NCBI RefSeq assembly: GCF_030035675.1
Contig: NC_084480.1
Coordinates: 4,563,501 to 4,627,500 of the forward strand
Reading direction: 5' to 3'
DNA length: 64,000 bases
From: Rhineura floridana
Taxonomy: Eukaryota > Chordata > Lepidosauria > Squamata > Rhineuridae
Below, piece after piece: positions 54,438 through 64,000 of the stretch (positions within the stretch are counted from its first letter, which is position 1; each line of letters begins with the position of its first letter). The notes under the pieces are model-generated. The model had not been told where the DNA came from, ran no database searches, and was given only the letters and a program-made list of their open reading frames with translations. The position numbers were made by a program, and so were the translations under genes.

Positions 54438-57400
54438 GTAACGAGCGCGCGTCCGCGGCGGGGAGCGGATGATTCCGTGTATTCGCTCCTTTATGGAGGA
54501 AGGGGAAAAAGGGGGAGAAGTACCACGCGAGAGGGATGTATATGTAACACGCGCGCGCCCCCCTTAGTCCCCTCAGAGTCGGTGGGGAGGGAGCCCGAAG
54601 ACGGCGATGACGACCCCCCCGCTCCGTTTAAAGGAGGGGTGTCAAACAGGAGGCTCCTCTCCCCCTCCCCCTCCCCCCTTCATTCCCTCAGAACGGCGTC
54701 GCCCCCACCCCCCCGTCAAGGAAAACGAAAGGGGGCAAGACCGTGTTTCTGAGGGGGTGGGGTGATACCGTGCCGCCCTCCCCCCCGGGGGCGACGGGTT
54801 ATGGGGCGGCCGCACTCCGGGAGGGGGGAAGGGGTCTGTGTGCGGGATGGTCGCAACTCCTAGGATGTGGGGTGGCGGGTGGCGGAGCTGCTGCTCTGAA
54901 TTTCCCCTGCTGCTGGGTTCAGCCCAAGCTTGGGCGGGGGGCGACGGTGTGGGGGGATAAAGGACGATTGTGGCAGTTCGGAGCCGGGTTGCTTAGTTAA
55001 CACTTGGAAAGGCGCTTGCATTTTGGGGGAGGAAAAAAACGTGGGTGGCGCGTGCCCTCCAGTTGCCTCTTTCCTTCAGCGCCTGACACCCTTCCCCCTC
55101 CCCCCAAAGCCCCCCCCCCACTCCCAAGAGAGACAGCGGTGGCATAAATAACCACGTAAATGAAGGAAAAGTTACCGATTTGTTTTTCCCCTCCCCTTTG
55201 CTGAGATTTAAGGCGGAATGGGTTGTGACACCCCCCCCCCCGTGGAAACCCTTCTTTACTCCTGAGGGGGCAGGATAAGTTGGCAGGCTGCCCCCTCACC
55301 CCCCAAACGCCTTGTCATGTTCACAGTGATGAGAACTCTGAACTGGGCTGAACTCTCCCTGCTGCATTAGTGAGTGATGGAAATGAAAAGTTCAGAAAGT
55401 CTTTCAACCCCTTCCTATCCTTGTTAGAAAGAAAGGCTGTGTGATGAACAGCCTACTGCTAACTAGGCCCTGGAGCTGCTATTAGGCCAGGGAGAATACA
55501 GTAGCTAGCTTGCTGCCCTCCCCCCCAGCTTGGTTTTATTTTGGGAGATTGGTCATCCCTTTCCCTGGATTTGGTGCCATTCTAAGGTTCTACTAGCATT
55601 GGCTCCTTTCCCAGTAGTAGCAGTAGCCAATCGGTCTCCCACCCTTGTTTGGAACAGGGTCTCCTGATACTTAAGTTTCTCTCTCTCTTCCCCCTGCCCC
55701 TTCCCAATCTTCTTGCAATGTGTGTGATCTCAGTTGTTCTCCCTGATTTGATTGTATCACCCCATAGGTACATCTGAGGGTCTTCAATATGATCCTGGGA
55801 GAGGAGGGAATTTTGCTGTCACCCCTTCCTTCCACAAACATGCTGGAGGATGCTTTAGGGTTAATTTAAATTATACTCCTTTTTGAAGAAAGCACTGGTA
55901 CTAGAAGAGCCTCTGCAAACAATGGCACCACCTACAGAGCAGCAGGAGGTTACTTGAGGACAAGAGCTGTGAACAGTCATCTCTGTAGTTGTGACCCTCA
56001 TACCTTGTCTGTCTCTGATGTTTGGGCTTGTGAGGAAATGGAAACTGGGGCAGGGCTGCATTCTTCAGGAAGCCAAGTAATACTGTCTTATATTGCTGTT
56101 TGTGAAGGAAACTGCAGTAAAATGGTGACCCATTTTCTTTAAAAAGTGTTGGACATTGGAAACAGTCACTTGCTATTTGACTGCAATGAGCTCTGGCATT
56201 CAGCTGACAAAGTCTGAGGAATAGTCTAAGTATTCAACTCTCTAGGTATGGGACATCTGCTTTTGTTAGACTGAGGGTAAACAGGTATAAGGCTAGCCTC
56301 AAGTGTGTGTTTACAACTTGCTTATACCTAAAGGAAGTGATGATCCTGCAAAATTGAAGCCAGTACCTCTTCTGCTGTGAATTTCCCAGTGGTTAACTTG
56401 TTCTCCTGTGACTAGTCCTGTGCTGCCCTCTTGGTGCCAAAGAGCCATCTGTCTTCCTCTACTCTGTTGTCTTAATTTGAATCAGTGATGAAAGGAGTTG
56501 TAATAATGTAGCACAACTGAGAGAATACTCTCTTGGGTGATTTTGGACAGGAAAAATGGAGGACTTGTGTTTGGAATAGCTGCTTTTTCCACCCAGGAAG
56601 GGAAGTAGGAGCTGAATTCAAGTATAGGAAAAAAAGAGGGTCTATGTAAATGTAAGCAGACTGAGGAAAGCAACCCTTCATCCCTGAAATAGCATCATGA
56701 AAGGTGTTACTTGCTTTCATATCCTTAGCAGCTGTTTATAGTAGTTCCTCATGTCACACGTTTCCTTGGATTCTCAGTTTGGATATTTACTTAGCTGGCT
56801 TTGTATTTAAATGGAAGATAAACAACGTCTGATGCCTTTAGCTTTGTATGAAATATATACACCACCAAAGCTAAAATCAGCTTGTAGCGCTGGAGTTCCC
56901 TTTTTGTATTCCAAATGTGTTATTTGGAGGTGTTGTGCTAATCATTGCAAACACATGTAAATGTACAATCTGGGAGAAGAGAAGGTGTCTTGTTTTTCCA
57001 TTTCCCCAGATATTTGTGAGGTTTAACTTAAGCTGTGAATGGGCTTTTCTGTATCTGACAGGTCTTGCAATATATATGGAAAATGCTCTTTAAATATACT
57101 CTTGCTACAATTTGGGTAAAAGCCAGAAATTCAGATTAAGCTCTTTTTGCCCTTTCTGCTTGAGAGATAAGTAGATATGTTCCAAGTTGTTATATCTTCA
57201 AATGTATTTGAGTTATAATTTAAATATAGTCTAGGGCAGCAATGCAACTGTAGGCTTCTCCATGTGTTTTGTCTTAACTGTATAATCGTTCTTTAAACAT
57301 AAACATAAAATAGAGTATCTTGGAAAGAGGGGGGATGAGTTTCAGATTTTTTTTGCAGCAAGCGGCTGTTCAGTGGCTGCTTAGGGGTTCTTTGTTTTGC

Positions 57401-57754
57401 CATTTCTGGCAACCATCCATATAGGGTTAGTGCATTGCTAGGCAGCCTCCTACGTATCTTTATTCCAGAGATGCTGAGTGGCAGTTGTATACAATGTTTG
57501 ACAAATGCAAGAATGATAAAATCTGCTCTGTGAGACTTTTGTTTTCAGTGGCTTCTTTAATAGATCCCACAAACCTCCCTCTGCAGGTCTGCCAAAGTCT
57601 GAGCTTGTGCTTTGTGTTTATATTATATTGGATAATTTTAAATGAGGCTTCCAGTGTGTGGTGATCGGCGTAGGGTAATACAGTAAAGTGAAAATGCCTA
57701 AATCTTGCTGCTAGGAACCTGTGAAGAACTTACTTGAGTAAGAATTTGGCTTTT
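54438..57754 (+). other. Putative UBAP2 intron 1, CpG shoulder then plain sequence
   Basis: Up to about 55300 the sequence is GC-rich with many C/G homopolymers (for example C11 near 55230). After that it is ordinary intron-like sequence with no repeat or exon recognised. Frames in the GC-rich part are open only because of composition. Confidence 0.4.
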
Positions 57755-57988
57755 TATGATTTATTTATTATTGCATTTATATGCCACCTTTCCTCCAAGG
57801 AGCTCAAGGTAGTGTATATGGTTCTCCTCCCTCCATTTTATCCTTGCAGCAGCCCTGTGAGTTAGGTTAGTTTGAGAGACTATGAGTGGCTGAAGGTCAC
57901 CCAGCAAGCTTCATGTCTGAGTGGGGATTTGAACCCTGGTCTTCCAGGTCCTAGTCCAACACTCTAACTGCTACACCACACTGCATGT
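57755..57988 (-). mobile_element. tRNA-headed SINE with LINE-like tail
   Basis: Reversed: TTATTATTGCATTTATATGC and CACCTTTCCTCC, then CTGTGAGTTAGGTTAGTTTG, GGTCACCCAGCAAGCTTCAT, B box GGGGATTTGAACCC, and CCAACACTCTAACTGCTACA, CCACACTGC. Confidence 0.8.
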
Positions 57989-58440
57989 CGTCCAAGCTCA
58001 GTTTCACCCTCCCTATCCATTAATTGGCAAATGGATAGTCCATCTTGCTGCTGAAAGGGTCATTGCTGTATAGAGGGGAATGAACTGGGCTTTGGGATCA
58101 CACGGGACTTCTATTCCCCCTTTGCCCTCTAAGCCTTATTATGGAAGGAAGTAATTTTGGGGCAAATGCACTGGGAGGAGGGTGTTCTAATAACATGCTA
58201 TTTTATTTTGAAAGATGGTAGAGGCTCCTGTTACCTTCTCCTGTCTTCTTTTCCCTCCTGCTTCTATTTAGGCACCTGATGTATGCATACATGAACGTTC
58301 CACTTTACAAATATAGGAAGTGAGGATTAATATTTTGATGGTCTGTAAAAAACCAAAACCAAATCCAAAATGTAGACATGTCTTGCCACAGCATCCCTCT
58401 AAGCTGATATTCAGCTGATTGGGATCCTTCTTTTAAGGTA
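57989..58440. other. Putative intron, no feature recognised
   Basis: Plain sequence between the SINE and the CR1 copy. Confidence 0.4.
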
Positions 58441-59506
58441 AGAACATAAGAACATAAGAAGAGCCTGCTGGATCAGGCCAGTGGTCCATCTAGTCCAGCA
58501 TCCTGTTCTCACAGTGGCCAACCAGGGGCCTGGGGGAAGCCCGCAAGCAGGACCCGAGTGCAAGAACACTCTCCCCTCCTGAGGCTTCCAGCAACTGGTT
58601 TTCAGAAGCATGCTGCCTCTGACTAGGGTGGCAGAGCACAGCCATCATGGCTAGTAGCCATTGATAGCCCTGTCCTCCATGAATTTGTCTAATCTTCTTT
58701 TAAAGCCATCCAAGCTGGTGGCCATTACTGCATCTTGTGGGAGCAAATTCCATAGTTTAACTATGCGCTGAGTAAAGAAGTACTTCCTTTTGTCTGTCCT
58801 GAATCTTCCCACATTCAGCTTCTTTGAATGTCCATGAGTTCTAGTATTATGAGAGAGGGAGAAGAACTTTTCTCTATCCACTTTCTCAATGCCATGCATA
58901 ATTTTATACACTTCTATCATGTCTCCTCTGACCCGCCTTTTCTCTAAACTAAAAAGCCCCAAATGCTGCAACCTTTCCTCGTAAGGGAGTCGCTCCATCC
59001 CCTTGATCATTCTGGTTGCCCTCTTCTGAACCTTTTCCAACTCCATAATATCCTTTTTGAGATGAGGTGACCAGAACTGTACACAGTATTCCAAATGTGG
59101 CCGCACCATAGATTTATACAACGGCATTATGATATTGGCTGTTTTATTTTCAATACCTTTCCTAATTATCGCTAGCATGGAATTTGCCTTTTTCACAGCT
59201 GCCGCACACTGGGTCGACATTTTCATCGTGCTGTCCACTACAACCCCAAGGTCTCTCTCCTGGTCGGTCACCGCCAGTTCAGACCCCATGAGCGTATATG
59301 TGAAATTCAGATTTTTTGCTCCAATATGCATAATTTTACACTTGTTTATATTGAATTGCATTTGCCATTTTTCTGCCCATTCACTCAGTTTGGAGAGATC
59401 TTTTTGGAGCTCTTCGCAATCCCTTTTTGTTTTAACAACCCTGAACAATTTAGTGTCATCAGCAAACTTGGCCACTTCACTGCTCACTCCTAATTCTAGG
59501 TCATTA
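58441..59506 (-). mobile_element. CR1 LINE, 5'-truncated copy with intact end frame
   Basis: One open minus frame of 278 codons (59487-58651) runs from SSEVAKFADDTKLFRVVKTK to the normal CR1 end DKFMEDRAINGY, followed by the UTR and the TTATGTTC repeats at 58441. By eye about 18 bases differ from the 48446 copy over roughly 1.06 kb, so about 98% identity. Similarity ends abruptly at TCATTAA (59506), the truncation point. Confidence 0.93.
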
Positions 59507-61284
59507 AAGGTCCCATCTTCTGTAGTATTCCTGTGTCACACTGTGGTAATGCTTATTGATGGTCCTTTATAATAGATCTCAAAGTAATATGGTGATGAGA
59601 GTAGCCCACTATAGCACGTCTTGGCTTCATTCTGACCATCAGCTTATGTAGTCACTGCTTTGATAGGCAGGCTATTTCTCAGTGCCTGTTTCCCATCACC
59701 AAAATGATAGCAACCTATACAGCACTGTGTAGGTATTACTTGTGATAGACACTTTACTGTGTTTTTTTTCTTATATCTTTTTAAGCTGCTTATTTATTTT
59801 TTGCCTCACTATGAGAAAAATCCTAATGCTGAGCTTGCAATATTCTGAACTGCAAAAGAGACATAGATTTTAATTGTAGGAAGGACAATATGTGGATAAT
59901 CTGCAAGTAAACCTTTTGAGAAAAAGAAAAGAAATGGAGCACAGAAAACTTTGGAAGACTTTCTTCTTATGTTGACAAACTACCTTTAGCCTGAATCTCC
60001 ACTTCCTCAAGAGACTCTTCTGTGTGCTCCAGAAATGTGTTCCCTCAAGCCATTTTTTAAATTCCTTAGTAGTATGAGGAGTACAGATAAGCCCCAGTTG
60101 TATTTCCATACTATGAAGTGGCAGTGAGGCTTTGCCCCCCTTTAAAGTGATGCACATATGTCTTAAAAATCTTAAATACTGAAATGGAAAAGCTTGCAAG
60201 CGTCAAGGCATAATTAGAAGTGACACAGATGTACTCCGTTTTTCACAAACATTTCCAGCTTGTCTTGCTCATGCTCTCACTTGACTTCACTTGTCCTCAG
60301 TGACTGGCTGCATAGCATTGTGATGTCATCCTCCCTCTGATTAGCTGACTTTGCCTATGTACCATTGTGGAGGAAGAAAGAAGCAGCAGCTTGCAAGGGG
60401 AAAAGTTGCATAAAAAAAGGTTGGAAAAAAATGAGTCACAAAGTTAATGTTTGGAAAATATTTCTCCACTAAATTAAACATTGGGGAATGTTTAGTGCAG
60501 CCTGAGACATAATACCAAAATCCATAACTTCATTACTTTCTTCCTGCCCGTTGTGTGCACCAGTACATATGGCATTGTGAGTACTTAGTCTGTAGTTTGA
60601 TTGTATATCTTTTCATTAGTGCCATTCTTTTAAAGGAGGATTTCCTGTCATGCACTTTTGAGATTTCCCATTTATGTCAGTGCAAGAAATGTTCTGAGGA
60701 ATACTGGATGGTGAAATCCTTTTTCTTACAACTTAGTTTAGTCTTTTAACAAACTGGCTAGAAGAGATGGTAACCTGGCTAAGGGGAATAGCTTGCATTA
60801 AAATCACTGGAGTGTTGAAGGAATTTTGATTTGTCCCTGGGTGCTTTTTGTTTTTGAAAAAAGTAATTCTAAATACTTATTTTGAGAGGGTGAAGATCTT
60901 CCTTTCATTCTATTATTTTTTTTTAAAAAAAGTTTAAGCTGAGTCTTAATTTTATATTGTGCTGTGTATTTTATCAGTGATGTGTGTTACAAATACCAAA
61001 TGAATCTGGTTATGTGGATGGAACAAAAACATTTTTTATGATTTATTTGTCTGGGCCATTTAAGTAACTTGACTTGATGAGGGACAAAACACCTTGTTCT
61101 TTTGATAATTTGTGGTGAGATTAGCTTTATACAAGAGTGGCTGTTCTCTCAAGCAGCTTTAAAACAGAAAATCCTTATTAATGCAGTTCTGCAACATTTT
61201 CCCCTGAAAATGTTTTAATCTATTCAGCACTGCAAGGTTACTTAAGAAGAAGAGGGAGTTTGCCCAATACTCTTTTGTGACTTA
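59507..61284. other. Putative intron, no feature recognised
   Basis: AT-rich sequence with poly-A/T runs near 60910. No exon matching the N-terminus of UBAP2, as I recall it, was found. Confidence 0.4.
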
Positions 61285-61560
61285 CTGATTATATTTATTT
61301 ATTAAATATATATCCTGCCCTTCCTCCCAGAAGGGAGCCCAGGCAGCCAACAAAAATACTAAAAACACTCTAAAACATTTTTAAAAAAAGACTTTAAAAC
61401 ATATTTTAAAAATTCTTTAAAAACATCATTAAAAAAAAGCTTAAAGAACAACTTAAAAAGTAATTCGCAGAATGGGATAAGGTCTCTAAAAAGGCTTGTT
61501 GAAAGAGGAAGGTCTTCAATAGATAACAGAGATGGTACATGTCTAATATTTAGGGGGAGG
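61285..61560 (-). mobile_element. L2-like LINE 3' tail
   Basis: TATTTATTTATTAAATATAT, ATCCTGCCCTTCCTCCCAGA, an A-rich UTR with repeated TTTAAAA/AAAACA units, then GGCTTGTTGAAAGAGGAAGG. Confidence 0.68.
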
Positions 61561-62235
61561 GAAAACATACAGCATATATAAACATTGTTGGATTAAATTG
61601 TAGTGTTGTGAATAGCTATTTAACACTTTGGCAAAAAATGTTTTTGACACCCCCTCGGAAAAAAACTTGAAATGTTAACATATTGTCCAGACTTTACTAA
61701 ACTTTCAGAGAATTGCTAGCAATGGCTCTTTTCCAAATACCATGCATTTAAAAAAATGATTTGAACTATATAACTTGTAGCTGCAGCTCCACCCAGTTGT
61801 GCACATTAAAGAACTCTGGCTTATCATACACATCTGTGTGCCCATAAATTAAACACAGTACTAGATTTTCTGGCTGATTCTAGTTCAGGTCTAGCCGAAA
61901 CTGTTAATTGTTTAGCTTGGTTCAGTATAAGGCCAATAAAGACTTCGTCACTGGTTTGGCACACCCACATTGATCCAGTTCCAATTTACGTGATGAAGAA
62001 AATGAAATATCATTCCCATTAAAAGTACTTAAATGTACAAGGCAATCTACAATATTCTGGAATTATTACTTGATACAGAGATACTGACCAAGAGAACATA
62101 AATGCATCCCCTCCCTAAAATTAACTGGAAAAGCATTTCTTGCATACCTGCACGCTATCCACTTCTTTCTGTCTTGGAGCTATCTAACTGAGAGTGTCTT
62201 GGATGCTGGGAGCATGGAAAAAGTTGTCATGTCTC
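61561..62235. other. Putative intron, no feature recognised
   Basis: Plain AT-rich sequence. Confidence 0.4.
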
Positions 62236-62400
62236 CATACAGTGAACACCTGAAGTTGCCTTACATGGAGTCAGATCATTTTATCCATCTAGATCAGTAT
62301 TGCATCTTGTCACTGGCAGCAGCTCTCCAAGGTCTCAAAAAGACCTTGGTACCTGATCTTTTATTGAACCTGAGACCTTTTGTATCCAGGGTGTAGTGGG
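62236..62400 (-). mobile_element. tRNA-Ala-type SINE, diverged
   Basis: ATACAGTGAACACCTGAAGT, TGCCTTACATGGAGTCAGAT and CACTGGCAGCAGCTCTCCAA, then ATTGAACCTGAGACCTTTTG, a reversed and eroded copy. Confidence 0.65.
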
Positions 62401-62639
62401 TTGTAGCCATAGAGCAGTGGGTTCCATCCTCCTTGCTCCTTCCCAAATCCTTGAATGCAGAACGGCAATGAAGCTAGTCAACCCAAACAAATCCTCCCAG
62501 ACTGTGTCTTAATCACAACACATTAGACTTGTTTTCATGTCACAGTAAACTACAATAAATGTGTTGTCATGATAGTGCCTTTTTGGCCTGTATTGCTCCT
62601 GCCTGCTAGTTCATGCAGGAAAAGAACTCCTCTCATGGA

Positions 62640-64000
62640 TAGGTTCCTTGTTGCTCATCTGCTGTGCCCACTGGCCTGCGTGTGTTGTTCTTTAACGCCA
62701 GATCGGTACACAGTAAGACCACTCTCATCCATGATTTGATTGTGGATGAAGCTGCTGATTTGGTGTGTATTACCAAGACCTGGGTGGGTGAGCTTGGAGG
62801 AGTTGATCTGACCCAACTTTGCACAGCTGGATACTTGGTGCAACACCAGCACAGGCTGCAGGGATGGGGGGGAAGGAGTTGCTGTGGTCTACAGAACTTC
62901 CATCTCTGTAACCAGGAAACCACTGTGTCTTGGAGCTGGCTGTGAGGGCCTGCACCTGGTGTCGGACCGAGGAGACAGTAAACTTGGGTTGCTGCTGGTG
63001 TATCATCCACCCTGCTGCCAAGCAGCTTCTCTGACCAAGCTGGTGGAGGCTGTGTCGGCTGTGGTGTTGGAGGAGCCCAGACCGATAGTGCTGGGTGATT
63101 TCAATGACCATGCTGAGGCTGCCTATAGTGTTCTGGGTCGGGACTTCATGGCCTCCATGACGACCATGGGGCCGTCTCAAGTTGTTACTGGCCCAACACA
63201 TAGGGCAGGGCATACCGTCACCCCATTGTCATGGTCAGATGACTTCCTGGTGAAGTTTAGACTTGTGGCGCCAATACTTCCCTGCAGGGCTGGTGGGCAG
63301 ATTAAGATGGTCCGTCCCCGGAGACTAATGGAATCCATAGGATTCCTGAATGCCCTGGGGGAGTTCCCAGTAGATAGAGCAAGTGACCCTGTTGAAGCCC
63401 TTGTCATGCTGTGTAAGAGCGAGGCGCGTTGGGCTCTTGACACAGTTGTCCCCGAGCACCCTCACCAACATTGTGGAGCCTGGCTTGCACCTTGGTTATG
63501 GGTGTGAATCGGCCTTGGTTGCCCTGATGGATGACCTTTATCGGGAGGACAGGGGGAGTGCCACCCTGTTGTTCTTACTTGATCTCCCAGCGGCTTTTGA
63601 TACCATTGACCATGGTATCCTTCTGGGCCAACTTGGTGAGCTGGGTATTGGAGGAACTGTTTTACAGTGGTTCCGATCCTATCTCCAGGGTCGGTCTCAG
63701 AGAATAGCATTGGATGACTGTCTTTCGGCCCCCTGGCAGCTGTGCTGTGGGGTGCCACAGGGTACCATCTTGTCCCCCATGCTGTTTAACATCTATAGGA
63801 TGCCCTTGGGAACAGTCATCAGGAGCTTTGGGGTGAGGTGTCAGCAGTATGCTGACAATACCCAGCTCTATTTCTCCATAACATCTGAATCGGGAGAGGC
63901 CGTGCAAGCACTTGACTGCTGCCTGGACTCGATGGTGGGCTGGATGAGGGCCAATAAACTGAGTCTGAATCTTAGCAAGATGGAGGCACTGTGGGTTGGT
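62640..64000 (+). mobile_element. L2-like LINE, 5' half, runs off the window
   Basis: The endonuclease begins LRVLFFNARSVHSKTTLIHD (from about 62680) and continues DLVCITKTWVGELGG, then VVLEEPRPIVLGDFNDHAEA near 63060-63120. The RT follows with LDLPAAFDTIDHGIL-type sequence near 63580, GVPQGTILSPMLFNIY near 63750 and QQYADNTQLYF near 63845. In that last motif the second catalytic aspartate of YADD reads as asparagine. Two or more frame changes split the endonuclease and RT, so it is inactive. The C-terminus and tail lie beyond 64000. Confidence 0.9.

Noticed and set aside
54438-64000. UBAP2 coding exons
   Set aside because: No frame matches the UBA-domain N-terminus as I recall it, so the gene name is left out of the feature and treated as inference.

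Overview
This window is animal nuclear DNA, almost certainly from a squamate reptile (lizard or snake). The repeats indicate this: BovB (RTE) LINE fragments, tRNA-headed SINEs ending in BovB-like tails (Sauria SINE type), a 5S rRNA-headed SINE with the same kind of tail, CR1 and L2-like LINE tails, and many hAT-like palindromic MITEs. There are no operons, CRISPR arrays or prokaryotic signals.

One complete host gene is readable. DCAF12, the substrate receptor of a CUL4-DDB1 ubiquitin ligase, lies on the + strand at 9714-31157. It has nine coding exons, every junction keeps frame, and the protein is 450 aa. Its promoter is a CpG island at about 9125-9713 with a CCAAT box and two RFX X-box-like sites. 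Its 3' UTR ends after an AATAAA at 31647. A second CpG island at about 53.9-55.2 kb carries five GTCACGTG boxes, an NRF1-like site and a probable non-coding first exon ending in a splice donor at 54437. From known vertebrate gene order (DCAF12 followed by UBAP2 on the same strand) it is inferred to be the UBAP2 promoter. No UBAP2 coding exon was found in the window.

Layout: 0.4-5.4 kb, a degraded APE-type LINE (minus strand) with an L2-like tail and a solo LTR nested inside it, both with target-site duplications. 5.5-9.1 kb, a MITE, a hAT relic holding a second solo LTR, and three BovB fragments reaching the DCAF12 promoter. 9.1-31.7 kb, DCAF12 with SINE/LINE-rich introns. 31.7-53.8 kb, an intergenic stretch of old MITEs, SINEs, L2/CR1 tails, a probable third LTR family, a 2.2 kb young CR1 and a second copy of the 5.7 kb LTR family. 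53.9-62.6 kb, the putative UBAP2 promoter and first intron, with a CR1 about 98% identical to the 48-50 kb copy. 62.6-64 kb, the 5' half of an L2-like LINE running off the edge.

I found no previously undescribed multi-gene system. The most notable signals are regulatory (the E-box cluster and the paired X-boxes) and mobile-element architecture: a tRNA-Leu primer-site-like motif inside both copies of one LTR family, a 5S-promoter SINE, a dimeric SINE sharing one target-site duplication, and a 23-bp-stem hairpin.
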